Of a stretch of 64,000 nt of DNA, positions 32,702 through 43,665 are shown one piece after another (position 1 is the first letter of the stretch; each line of letters opens with the position of its first letter). This DNA comes from Adineta vaga (Eukaryota > Rotifera), in the NCBI GenBank assembly GCA_021613535.1, contig CP075492.1, positions 18,786,001 to 18,850,000 of the forward strand, in the 5' to 3' direction. The translations under genes and the position numbers were made by a program. The notes under the pieces are model-generated. The model was not told the DNA's origin. It worked only from the letters and a program-made list of their open reading frames with translations, and searched no databases.

Positions 32702-33381
32702 ATAAATAATATCATATTGATTTTTACATCATTTTATAGATTCTTATTGAATTTTTTTTCATATTCATGGAAATTAAGATCTATGATCAATATCGAAATT
32801 GCCAATTAGAAGAATATAGGAATTTTCTTTTTTCTTAACGGGTGGAATTGTGTATTTTTTTCATGTAAATCGTCATCTACGTAAGGAACAACACAAAATT
32901 CCCGATACAGAAGTTTATATGAACAGCGATTTATTCATAGTCACGAAAATGATTTATCAATTCTCGAAGTTGCTGATGAACAAGCAAAATAGAATAGTGT
33001 CAATGAACACTAAAAGTAAAATTTATTGTATTTTGACCAAGTGATCTTCTTTTCTTTCTTCGTGTGTTTTTCGCGATGTGTCAATTAAATTTTATGAAAT
33101 TATGCGTATCTTTAAAACTTTTGTTTCTTGTTTATCTATGTGTTTTATTGTGATATTATATCGTCGTATTTGACATGTGAAACTTTAGATATATTTTTAC
33201 TTGATAAAACACTAGAGGGATTCCAAATCAGATGAAATGAATAATACGTTTGGAATGCTTCAAAACACCTTCGAACGTATCATGAAGAATTTTTATATGT
33301 GAGCTATTTTTGTTTTATTAAAATGCTACTAAATAAAAAAAGAAAAAGTTAAATTGTGGCTGAATATCTTTTCTTCTCTTA
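32702..33381. other. Convergent intergenic region, no supported feature
   Basis: Lies between the F-box gene (plus) and the nucleotidyltransferase-like gene (minus). The small frame at 32850-33044 is Lys/Asn-rich with no domain. Confidence 0.45.
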
Positions 33382-34928
33382 CTATTTTGACTTTAGTTGT
33401 ATCCAACCACGTTTGATCATTTTCTCTATACGATCTTCTGTATCATAGGAACGTAATACCATAAATTGTTTATTCTTAATATTTTTAACAAGTCTTTCTA
33501 AATCATTTAATTTCGACCATAGATTACGATTTGGACTCCAACGGATTCCTAATCCGTACAGATAATCTTTTTCTATGTATAAATTATTAACATCTATATC
33601 AATAGTACGATATTTTCGATGTTCTAAAACACGATCTGGTGTAACTAGATCCATTGTAAATGGACTATGACCTTCATCTAATAATAATAATAAACCATTT
33701 TGTGTTCGAATTAAATTTCCACATTTAATTCCATATTTTCTTAATTCATCTGAAAATCGATTAATATCAAAATTATTGTCGGTTAAATAACAATCGATAT
33801 CATTCGGTACAAATTCTTTAATTACATGAGGTATCTCTTCTACCTTCGGAAAATCGTTACTTCTGTAAGTATATGTAATCCATGGAAATAATTCGTTATT
33901 TTCAATTGGTTTCACTGAATAACCTCCAACAATCCAATCACGTACAAAACCACCAAAGATACGACAATTCAATTGACAAACAGCAATCCATGCAGCTATT
34001 TCCATACGTGTTTCACGACTTGATGGTGAATCATTCTATGTATTTAATAAATCATCATATGTACGTTTACTATCAGTAATACGAATTAAACGTTTTTCAA
34101 TATCAGGATATAATTGACGAAGAGATATACAACATAATCATTAGTTTAATTTCTATCGAAATTTCTAAAAAAATAAAAATGAAACTTTTTTTCCAGAAGA
34201 TCATCTTCATCCAGTTCTTCTCTAAAACAATACTGAATATGTTCAATAAGTATTTCGAAAGTTGTTGAATCGCTTGTAAGAAGAAAATGTTGGTCACTAA
34301 AGCGAACGAAACAGGAAACAATATAGACGATTATGATATCTATAGAATATTTTTGAAAATATCAAATCGATATACTTTCACATGCATCTTTTATAAATTT
34401 CATTTCTTTCCAATAATTCCTTTTGAGTTTTTAATTGTTGGTTTCTTCTATAAAATGAAAACTTTATATTTTTTCGTCAAATCATCGACGATCATTATTT
34501 GATAACTTACGTGCGATATAATTTTACCAATTCATTAATTTCCTTTGTATGTTCATCGTACATTTTCTTCATTTTATCTAATATTGTTTGATAAATATTA
34601 TTTAATTATTTTTGACTTTCTTCCAGTGATTTAAGTGAATTTTCATTATACATAAAACGTTTTTCTATATAAAGAATAAGAATTTACAAAAAAAAAACAA
34701 TCGATTTAATGAATAGTTTAAAAGTTACTGCATCTATTATTGATTTCTGATAAATTTATTCCTATTGATTCCCATTTTTCTTCTGCTTCCATGAAATGTT
34801 GTGTTAGCATATGTTTTACATTTCGCATCGTCACATATTTGACAAACTTCTAATTCACATTTTACTCGACATTTTGCTATAAATGCCTTTGAAACTGTGC
34901 TCTCTAAGGACGACGACGACGACGACAT
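33382..34928 (-). pseudogene. B-box/coiled-coil gene with nucleotidyltransferase-like C-terminus, multiply broken
   Basis: Reading 5'-3' on minus. Exon A (34928 to about 34725) starts MSSSSSSLESTVSKAFIAKC with a B-box-like Cys cluster (CRVKCELEVCQICDDAKCK) and needs a 1-nt shift in AAAA to continue (LTQHFMEAEEKWESIGINLS). Exon B (about 34667-34511) is a coiled coil (KMKKMYDEHTKEINELVKLY) with a TAA. Exon C (34296 to about 34205) is TDQHFLLTSDSTTFEILIEH. Exon D contains RQLYPDIEKRLIRITDSKRT, a TAG at about 34035, and then a nucleotidyltransferase-fold signature RIFGGFVRDWIVGG...PNDIDCYL (GG-x-VRD plus DxD), as in CCA/poly(A)-polymerase head domains. A frameshift, two stops and a lost splice site make it a pseudogene. 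The substrate of intact relatives is unknown to me. Confidence 0.6.
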
Positions 34929-35287
34929 GTGTAAATATTTTTATCTGATAGAAAGTGAATAGAATAAAAAACATTATATCAATATGAAAGTTGAGTTTCG
35001 ACATTCTTAAGAAAAGCAGAGAGACAAAAGAAAATATAATTGATTCTACGCACAAATTATTTATCTTCAAAACGATATTTAGATGTATGACAACTGTTTT
35101 AGCATTCTTTTTTCGTATATATCTTGAATAAAGCAAAGAATTGTTGGCGTCAATCTACTTTTATTTCATTTATAGTTGTTTTTATGAAGAACAGTAAAAA
35201 GCAAATGTATTGAGTTTTCAAATGAAATTTTTTGCGAACTCTTTAATCTATAGATTACTTCCATTTCAGTTATTCTTCAAAAAGTTT
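34929..35287. other. Intergenic, no supported feature
   Basis: AT-rich spacer between two minus-strand genes. The frame at 34855-35136 is a shadow of the B-box exon plus AT-rich DNA. Confidence 0.45.
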
Positions 35288-35672
35288 TTATTGAGAAGCT
35301 TGAAGAAGTCTACCAAATAATTGATCGTTTAACATAAGATAATAAGTGGTTTTCGTTGGACCCGTTCGACATTTCTTAGCATATTCGATAGCTGCTATTG
35401 CGAGACAACGACGATGACAACAGATCTTCTCTTGAGGGTGTGAGTGGAGAGAAGAGTATCACTTTAAGCCACACCCGCCCTCAAAGCTCCAACCACTCAT
35501 ATTTTGGATTCGATGATAGTTCAAGAAGTTCTGTCATTTGAGACGAAGAAAATTTTGTAAGGGGTGCATGTGTCCCATGTAAAAAACGTTTCGTTGCCGA
35601 TGACAGTAAATGAAAACAAATGTGATTGTCTTCATCGAGAGACGTCTCTATCCTCAGTTTTGTATTTTTCAC
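35288..35672 (-). CDS. Small basic protein gene split by a palindromic insertion
   Basis: From ATG 35672 the frame reads MKNTKLRIETSLDEDNHICF ... SSNPKYEWLE and then enters the 56-bp element. On the other side AAG ATC TGT TGT continues the same frame (KICCHRRCLAIAAIEYAKKC ... LFGRLLQASQ) to TAA at 35288-35290. With the element and one CT/AG duplication removed it is a clean 108-aa protein. It is basic and Cys/His-containing near the middle (CCHRRC), with an amphipathic C-terminal helix. No family recognised. As it stands the gene is truncated shortly after Glu62 unless the element is spliced or lost. Confidence 0.55.
35431..35486. mobile_element. Telomere-mimic palindromic element in a coding exon, CT target duplication
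   Basis: 56 bp, CTTGAGGGTGTGAGTGGAG to CCACACCCGCCCTCAAAG, flanked by CT at 35429-35430 and CT at 35487-35488. The duplicated dinucleotide is not AT here, which separates the true target duplication from the element ends. Confidence 0.88.
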
Positions 35673-35696
35673 CCGAAGAAACGCCTTTCAAACTTT

Positions 35697-36722
35697 TTAT
35701 CTACAAAAAAATTTGGCAGCTACTGACTGCCTATACTGTTCAATGTACAACTTTGAAAATGAAATATACATGAAAAACGTTATTAAAGATGGCACGTATC
35801 TCAGAAGCAGCATGGCGATTGCTGTTCTCAATTTTGTGACATAAACGTCACAGTGGCCAATACGGGCAATTATTGCGAAGTATAGTACGTTAGGCAACAC
35901 ACATAGAATGATTACAAGCGGTGGTATAAAGAAATCTCTGTGATTGCTTATTTGCATGTGCCAGATTCTCTGTCTATGTGATCCTGGAAGATCATTCATG
36001 TGCATTTGTCGTCGTACAATATGTAGTAGAAAAATGATGGTGCAGAGAATATGAAGCAGACAGGTTATCACAGTATGTATATGGCTGAAGATTGTCGGGA
36101 TTACAAGAGTATTAGTGATTGTACAAAGCCATTCCTTGTCAAAGACTAAGGCCCGGTTAACCTATTCAACACTATCTGTTGCACAAACGAACACAATTAG
36201 GAGGAGTGATAGAAGAACTGAATAACGTCTTGTTCGAAAGAGATTGTAACCGAAGCATTGCACAAGAATATGTTCAATAGCTAAGAAACTACTCAGCCAT
36301 AGACATATGTTCAGCAGTGGAATGCAAATAACGGGTAGTACTTTGCATGCTATGAGACGATATGTCGCAGATAATTTTGTTAACCGATCCGTGTAGATCA
36401 TAGTGATAATACGTACTTCTAGGAGAGTGAGCACCAAAAGACTTGTTATAGTATAGAGTATTAAATAGACGCCAATCGGCGTGAGGCGAATCTTTTTTCG
36501 TACGAACGTTTGCAGACTTAACAGATTATTTATCACACCACTGAGGATCACAAGTGTGACAATGATAATGTAAAATGTTCGAACATGAGAGCCATTTTCT
36601 CGACTGTCAGTTAACATTGCTGATGTGAGTGATTGTAAAGGACAAGGGACGACAGTGTTAGTTGTTGTCGAGCTCATCGAGATAAATATCTTGAAAGGAG
36701 CGAAAGTTAAGAGTAAAATCAA
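35697..36722 (-). pseudogene. 7TM receptor of the LDLa/EGF-receptor type, one TAG
   Basis: The first part (MILLLTFAPFKIFIS... TM1 TFYIIIVTLVILSGVINNLL, TM3 region LLNICLWLSSFLAIEHILVQ) stops at TAG 36162-36164. The same frame continues through the remaining helices (HTVITCLLHILCTIIFLLHI, PPLVIILCVLPNVLYFAII, LLLRYVPSLITFFMYISFSK) to a stop at 35697. Helix order and loop motifs (SLQTF after TM1, ATDSVE before the second half) match the C-terminal domain of the 18019 receptor class. No LDLa/EGF ectodomain is attached, so either exons are missing upstream or this is a short form. One nonsense codon makes it a likely young pseudogene. Confidence 0.75.
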
Positions 36723-38720
36723 TGCAAGATTTTTTCTTGGATAATGTATGCGTTAGTATATCACTTCCACATTAAAGAACGAGAAGAAATAAGCCCAATC
36801 AACGTATTTTTTAACGGCTTCCGTGACGTGTTACTAGGCCGTGTGATATTGGCTCACTGTGATAAACACGGAAACCCTAAAACTGAAGAAACAATCGTTT
36901 TCACATTTGTGAATTCAGTCGAATATTTTTCAGTACGGCTCGTACCATAAATATCGAAAGTGCACACGAAGACTTATAGCAACATTTCTAAAAGTATCAG
37001 TGGCTTTCGATATTCTAACGCAGAGTTTTTTTGAGACTACCTTAGATACGCGAGAGGCGTGTTTCGGAGTGGTTATCTTGAGGACCAGAAGATTTACCAC
37101 TTTTACCGCGAATAGAAGCAAAAAACGGCCAAGATACCTAATTATATCTAGGGTGTGGGTCTTATTAAATTCTACATCGGATCTGATAGTTTTACACGGT
37201 TGTACCATATAACTAGTCCAACCAACTTAAAGTTAAATTTTGAGAAAACAAGTTCTTCCTATCGGAATCTGTGAAAACTCTACAACTTGGAATTCTCTCG
37301 GATCCGGTAGAATCCATTATCGAATTTTCTGATCTAGGAAAGTGAATGAATTTTATTTCGTCAAAGGCAAATACTGTCATGAACAATTTTATGAAACTGA
37401 CAGAAACATGTTCAAGTTCATCACTCTATTGTTGTCTACAGCTTGTACACGATTGACTTTCGCTAAATTTGTCTGAACTGGTTTTAGTTCAAATGAGAGA
37501 AAACATTGAGAAATATGTAAATCCAGAAGATTACAATTTTCTAACAAATCTGAGAGAAAGGTGAAAGATCATACTGCTCTATTTTCGAGTAGATCATAAA
37601 AGTTGAAGAATTACAAGAGATTTCAGAAACTAAATTTAGATAGGGGGAGGATGCCACGGTTCGACAATGTTAGCCATAAGTTATTATGCAAATGTAGTTC
37701 ATGAACCATAAAACCTCTCATTTTGTGCAGGCATCATCGATTACTAAAAGCTTTTGAAAACACCATTGACATAATCTATTTGGTAAAGGACTCTTTTTTG
37801 CATTGCTTGGCGCTTTTCGTGGCTCACAACGTTGAACATACTAAAAGAAGAGCTCAAAATACGAATGAAATCTCAAGAAAATACAGATTTTTTCAACTTA
37901 TGATCTTTCGCCTTCGTCCCAAGTGCGTCAGAAAGTCATAACCTTTGACAAGAGGAGAATGGCGTACTCTGAAAATTCCGAATTTCTGGGAGTATAATGG
38001 GTGTACTGCGGTAGAAAAAGAATCTCGGAATTTCTTCAAATTTCTTAAGTTCTTTCGAGTTCTTGGATTTTTGGTGTATTTTCAAGATTACAGGGATTAC
38101 TATAGGATTTCATGAAATTGAAAATCCAAGAATATGTCGTTTCCTCCTTCGTTTCTTGATTAAAACGGACAGATACTAGCGAAGATAAAAGCACAGTACT
38201 GAAAATTACCTTTTTTTGTTTATGTTGCCGACCCTTCTGATTGTTTGAATGTTTTTAGCTTCACGAAATTTGACCATACGAGGCTAAAATTTGTTTCATA
38301 ACCAGTCTTGTACGAGGAATCGAGTGTTGAAAGAAGTGTATGCTAGATTTTCTGACGAAATGGACTTTCTGATCTTTTCATAAAGTCTATCTTACGTATT
38401 GTAGATGCATTTCGCTTATATGCATAGGTTTATAAACTGTATTTCGACGCAAGTATTACCATATATCATTTTGTGCATTCACTGCCCTTAAAAAAGATTA
38501 ATATTTATTACTGCATACCAGCTGCTTGAATTCACATGGAGTTATAAACAGATAAATAGCTAACGAATAAAAGTCAGATTTTTATCTAAAATAAAACATG
38601 TGCACTTTGTATTATACATTTTCTTTATTATATAATAGTGTTTTTTTATAAAAGCCGTACATATTAGGTGTATTTACTTTGCCTAAACAACAAGTATCGT
38701 TATATTTGTTTATGGCGCAT
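36723..38720. other. Intergenic, no supported gene
   Basis: About 2 kb of DNA without recognisable coding potential. Overlapping short frames at 36744-37212 on both strands carry no domain. A single half telomere-like motif (AGGGTGTGGGTC) sits at about 37150. Some stretches have higher GC than surrounding introns and may be old repeat sequence. Confidence 0.4.
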
Positions 38721-38771
38721 CTTGAGGGTGTGAGTGAAGAGAAGACTATCATTCATACCCACACTCTCAAG
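38721..38771. mobile_element. Telomere-mimic palindromic element, compact copy
   Basis: 51 bp, CTTGAGGGTGTGAGTGAAG, core AGAAGACTATCATTC, then ATACCCACACTCTCAAG, flanked by AT (38719-38720, 38772-38773). The core is clearly related to the element at 35431. Confidence 0.85.
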
Positions 38772-38860
38772 ATTGCTTTATTATTCTTATAAAACTCACA
38801 ATTCTCATCTGTTTAATTCATTTTGAACATATCGGTTTGATTAGAAATCTTATTCAATAA

Positions 38861-39055
38861 CATATCGTTACAAATCCATCGTTTGACTTCGATCTTCTTA
38901 CATCATTGAATAGAATCGTTAAAAATCATTATGATCATTTACAATTATTCGGACGAATTTCAGAAAGAATACGCTTTATTGACCAAGAATCCATGACAGA
39001 ATACAATCAGGAATGTACTGAGCCACCTGTAGCAAGGAAGGGCGTATACGTTTGA
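38861..39055 (+). pseudogene. Orphan coding-like fragment
   Basis: An open stretch reads HIVTNPSFDFDLLTSLNRIV...YDHLQLFGRISERIRFIDQE... to TGA at 39053-39055, with protein-like codon use but no start, no domain and no visible partner exon. Possibly a relic exon. Confidence 0.25.
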
Positions 39056-39527
39056 AAAGAAAAACTTTCGATATAAACAGAGCAGACGTAGGTCTTTCTT
39101 CTTTTTTTCCATACTAAAAAAGGGAGTTTTTACAAACTGAGAAGGGCGTAACATCTATAGATGCTATCCAAGATGATTTGAATTATATAAGGAAAATGAA
39201 TCAAAACTAAAACTCGATGGTATGTTTCATTTTCTCTCATGTAATTATTGTTTATTTTGAAATATTTTGATTCGAACATTACAATATCATTGTCCAGGAT
39301 TTTTAATAGAAAAAAAGAACAAAATGTCCTTATGTTTCATTCGTCATCTTTATTTTCGTTGCAGAAATTATGAGTTTTAAGGTTTCTTTGATTGAATTTT
39401 TATGTTATCAGAAAAAGAATAAACTATTTGTCTAAATACAAATTTTATCGACAGAATCTCTTTGTTCGATACGTACAAATTTATATTGAAAACAGAATAG
39501 ATTTTATTCATTATTAATTGTGTTTCA
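39056..39527. other. Intergenic, no supported feature
   Basis: AT-rich leader region before the NHL-type membrane protein. Nothing is supported. Confidence 0.4.
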
Positions 39528-41584
39528 ATGACTATACGTTCAACTAAACCAATAGTTCTTCGTATTAAAAAGAATCTAACATCAGTAAGCCATATTCTCT
39601 TATTAAATTAGGAACTTAATCCATTTAACATCGATACGGTATTTTAGTCAAATCCACCAACAACTGTTCGTATAGAGAGTACGAATGATTTATCTGCTAA
39701 ATACAATCAACCGAGAAAATCTAAGAATTCATTTACTCATTCACATAAAATAAATAGTCCATCGTCAATTGGAATTAAACCGATCGAAGTAAAGAATTTG
39801 ATTTAATGAGACATGATAAATTGATCTTATTTTGTAGTCAGAAAATGGTCATTTTTCAGGATTATTTACACGATTATCATCTTTTGGAAGTATCAATTCG
39901 GTTTCGCCACTCAAAGTACTTATTTAAACTTGAAATTCTATCAATTATCTTGTTTGTTATTATGATATCTATAGATAGGATCATTGCGCGACGAAGATGA
40001 AGAAGAAGAAGACGACCGAAGAAGAAGGTAATGTCGACAACTTTTTCTCATAGAAGAAGATTTTGTTGTTTATCTAGAGGTGGATTTTTTCAAATAACGA
40101 AATGTTGTTGTTGTGCTTTATTTGCTGCTGCAATTGCTGCTATCCTTCTTGCAGCTTTGATTACAGCAATAGTTTGGCTTCGTACGTATTCATGAGTCAA
40201 AGTCTAAGGACATAATATCATCACGATTTTTTTCTCTTCTAATTTTCTAGTTATGCAGCCTAAAGTGATTACAACAACAACAACTACAACAAGTAGTAAG
40301 TAGAATATATATTATAATGAGACTTAGTATACTTACGAAATATTGATTTGGCTTTATCAAAGCTACGAGCACGACAGCAACGACAACTACAACTACTACA
40401 GCAACAACAACAACCTCGGTGACAACTTCAACTACGAGTACTTCGGCGACAACAACAACCACAACGACTACAGCAACAACAACAACTTCAGTAACAACTT
40501 CAACTACGAGCACATCGGCAACAACAACAACTACAACGACTACAGCGACAACCTCAACTTCAGCAACAACTTCAACTACAAGTACTTCGGCGACGACAAC
40601 GACTACAGCAACAACATCCACTTCAGCGACAACTTCAACGACTAGTACCGCAACAACGGCAACAAGCACAAGTACAAGCACAACTACCACAGGATGCACA
40701 TCATGTGAGTTTTTTTCAGTTTTCAATTGTAATATCATCGTTACATTTATGACTTTCTAGGTTCTAATTATTGCTGGAGTACAACGGGTTCGGCAGTGGC
40801 CGGAACTAGTTCCACTGGCATTTCGGAACCTAGGGGTATAAACATCGATTCATATGATACAATCTATCTTTCCGGTCATAAACTCGGACAAGTTGATAGA
40901 TGTCCAACAAATTGTATAAGTAGAAATGGAACAACAAACTATGGTGATCATATTGACTATATGGTATTTGACAAAGATGGATATATGTACACAAACGATC
41001 ATGATGGCAATCGAGTCCGACGTTATGCACCAGGTTCTTCGGTTGGTACTGTTATTGCTGGAGCTGGTTCGTCTGTTACTGGTGCTCTCGCTTATCCAGT
41101 AGGTGTCGAAGTAGACAAGAATTTAAATGTTTATATCGGCGATCGAAACGACAAAAAAGTGTTTATGCTGACTCCCAATGCAACAAGTTTGTTTACCGCT
41201 ATTAATACCGGTAGTACCATTGCTGCAATGTCGGCACTTTTACTTCCACATGATTCGACAAGCGAAATCTACATCAGTGATCAAGACGGATCAAAAGTTT
41301 TTTTATGGCCATTCAATCAATCAAGCCCTAGAGTGACATATACCAATGTCATTGGTTCGCCTTCAACGCTTAATAAGCCAAGAGGTATGAAACTAGACCC
41401 TCTAGGTAATTTGTACGTTGCAGATCAAGAAAATAAACGAATAGTTATGTATTGTGTTAATTCTACAAATGGTATCATAGTTATGAATACTAATGACAAG
41501 CCTGTCGATCTTGCATTCGATTCCAATATGAATCTTTATACTTACTTAAGCACTGGCAAAGTGATAAAGCATCAATTATTATAA
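39528..41584 (+). CDS. Type II membrane protein: acidic tail, TM, Thr-rich stalk, NHL-like propeller (about 555 aa, 8 exons)
   Basis: Exons 39528-39584, 39648-39788, 39838-39915, 39975-40027, 40054-40181, 40251-40295, 40363-40704 and 40761-41584 join with consistent phases. The cytoplasmic part is Ser/Pro-rich and then acidic-basic (IGSLRDEDEEEEDDRRRR). A Cys-rich membrane anchor (FCCLSRGG..., CCCCALFAAAIAAILLAALI) follows, then a stalk of about 115 residues almost purely Thr/Ser/Ala, a likely O-glycosylated mucin segment. The ectodomain has NHL-type beta-propeller repeats (EPRGINIDSYDTIYLSG, YPVGVEVDKNLNVYIGDRND, KPRGMKLDPLGNLYVADQEN). Intron 40028-40053 would be only 26 nt; alternatively ATG 40031 starts a shorter form. 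Likely a cell-surface binding protein. The layout mirrors the 43666 gene. Confidence 0.8.
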
Positions 41585-42271
41585 ATTAATTTTAACGAAT
41601 ATTAATGACTGACGTTGACGTTTTTTTCTTTAATTTCAACAAAAATAAATCAATTTTTTTCAAAATATGTGAATAGAATATATATCTCTTCTTTAACTTA
41701 TTTCATTTTATATAAACAATAACTACACGAGATACTGAAAGTAGAAAAATTAAAGTTTTTCTTTGTTTTTTTTGTTTAAATTTTATTTCGATAAATAAAA
41801 AGAAGAAAGTTCATTTCAACGATATTCCATTGTAAAAAATCAGTTAAAGTGTCATACATTACATTATAGGATACTTTTGCATAGGATTATTCTCTCGACT
41901 GTAGGGAGAGTAATAAGAAAATGTGTTTCTATACCCAGATCAAAGGTCATATATATGCAAGTCCAGTTTTCAACAAATACTATATTAAGAGAATATCTTC
42001 ATCAAAAATTATTCACTAATTGCCGATCAAATATTTGATACCTGATACTGAACACTATTTCAAATAGTTCTAATTTGCAAACATCAAAGTAATATAGAAC
42101 AAGTCAATTTTGATTTTCATAGGATGATACATGATTAATGAAATTAGTATATGGGATAGAGTTATACTCGAAGATGTTATTCGAAAGATTTTACACTGGA
42201 GAATAATTTATTTTTTATGAGTAAACACTTCATAATAAAATCAGAATTAGAGTCAATTTTGATTGATCATA
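41585..42271. other. Convergent intergenic region, no supported feature
   Basis: Lies between the 3' ends of the NHL-type gene and the minus-strand secreted gene. An AATAAA-type signal occurs soon after the NHL stop (AAAAATAAATCAA, about 41640). Confidence 0.45.
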
Positions 42272-42730
42272 TTAGCATTTGAAATCTTCAGCCTTAAGTT
42301 TACCAGCTCCAATAGCTGCTAAAATAAATTCTTTTACGGCTTCTTCCATTGCTCCTTGACGACTTGCTTCTCCTCTTCCTTCACCTACAACACCTGGAGC
42401 CCGTGTTTCACATTGAAATTTAGCATCCCAAACCCATTCTAATTTGTGAACACGTCCTTTCAAATTTCCCGTACAATCAATATTACATATTTGAATTGAT
42501 TGATCATCACTCCATGTATGAAGTGACCAAATAATTTTACCTAAATCGACAGCACAGCCAACCCAACTACCAGTAGCTAGACCCGTTACACAAGCTTTTG
42601 GAAATTCAATTTTTTGTCGTTGTTGTACTTCCAATGAATGAGATCTGTGATGTTGACGACGTCCATCGATTACATTTGATGATAGCAAAGCTATAATAAG
42701 TAACATGATGAATGTCATATTCGATTGCAT
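42272..42730 (-). CDS. Secreted anti-lipopolysaccharide-factor/scygonadin-like protein (152 aa)
   Basis: The start is taken at 42730, giving MQSNMTFIMLLIIALLSSNV, a standard signal peptide, then a basic linker (RRQHHRSH). The mature part has a Cys pair flanking a basic, aromatic beta-hairpin (CTGNLKGRVHKLEWVWDAKF, then QC), a GEGRGEASRQGAMEEA segment, and an amphipathic helix (VKEFILAAIGAGKLKAEDF). This order (hydrophobic start, disulfide-closed basic hairpin, Gly-Glu-Ala turn, C-terminal helices) is that of the ALF/scygonadin antimicrobial family known from crustaceans and horseshoe crabs. The extra Cys (CVTGL, GCAVDL) are unusual. Role inferred: microbial-surface binding outside the cell. 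The longer start at 42820 would bury the signal peptide and is unlikely. Confidence 0.6.
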   Translation of the reverse strand: MQSNMTFIMLLIIALLSSNVIDGRRQHHRSHSLEVQQRQKIEFPKACVTGLATGSWVGCAVDLGKIIWSLHTWSDDQSIQICNIDCTGNLKGRVHKLEWVWDAKFQCETRAPGVVGEGRGEASRQGAMEEAVKEFILAAIGAGKLKAEDFKC

Positions 42731-43665
42731 TTTCTCGCTTTTGTATAAAACTAATCTTATATGAATGATATATATAACAACACAATGAAAAGTATATATA
42801 TACAGAAAGATAACCATCAAATACGAAAAAGTAAGCTGATAAAATTAATCTCTAACTCAAATACTAGCTATATCTTTATTAATCCAAAAACTAAATTCAA
42901 AGAAATAGTGAAACAGTTCATGAAGTCGACGAAAATGAATAATATAGTTGATTTTCAAAAACTCATGTGTAATTCACCATGTTACAGTTCTATAAGAAAT
43001 TAAAGCTTTTATCATTTAATCTCTATATCAATTTTATTAGATATGTATGTCTTAATATGATATCCGTTAACATTTTTCTCTGAAATAATATACACTGTTT
43101 AACATTCGCGAATTGATTCTTTTCGCGTTCACATTCATTTTTCTATAATGTTTTATGAAAGTCTTCACAAGAAAGAAAAATTGATGAATGGTTTACTAAT
43201 TTAGGATGTGAGTGAATGGATGTTGGTACTGCACTCGACAGCGAACCCTGACCACGTTTAGTCCAGTCCCGAAAAGAATAAATTATTCAATATAACAACA
43301 GCTTCACCAAAAAAAGCAATTCTCTTTCTACTGATGATGGCGTTTGAAATGCCTAAAGCTCTAATTCCGTGCAAAATCTGTAATTTTCATTCTTACTATT
43401 TATTTTCATGTAGAAAATAGTACATTCACTATTAAATTAACTTTTCTTTTTGATTAATTTTGAAGTAGATGAAGTCGTGCTTTTTCTCCCTTCGAGAAGG
43501 AGAGAAGAAATCAACTGTACCGACAGATGATGGTTTCCTTTGTTTCTAACGAACTTATTTTGACTCAAAGTCTTGTGCAGCTTCTCGAATAATGAAAGAA
43601 GCACCTCTCCATAATCATACATATTGAGAAAAAAATCTGTTTAAACAATCTTCTACCAAACATCA
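42731..43665. other. Intergenic between divergent genes
   Basis: The minus-strand frame 43437-43622 and an overlapping plus-strand frame (…EKERRNQLYRQMMVSFVSNE…) both look partly coding, but neither has a domain or good start. I cannot decide between them, and either may be a relic. No repeat family member is seen. Confidence 0.35.

Noticed and set aside
35564-35844. Plus-strand frames overlapping the split small gene and receptor end
   Set aside because: Shadows of minus-strand coding sequence without family signatures.
36744-37212. Two overlapping frames as a conserved small gene
   Set aside because: No domain, no splice-consistent extension, and equal openness on both strands, so no basis to call a gene.
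40343-40738. Asn/Tyr-rich (plus) and Val/Glu-rich (minus) open frames across the Thr repeat
   Set aside because: They are alternative-frame readings of the ACN repeat that codes the Thr stalk; splice phases of the NHL gene fix the Thr frame.
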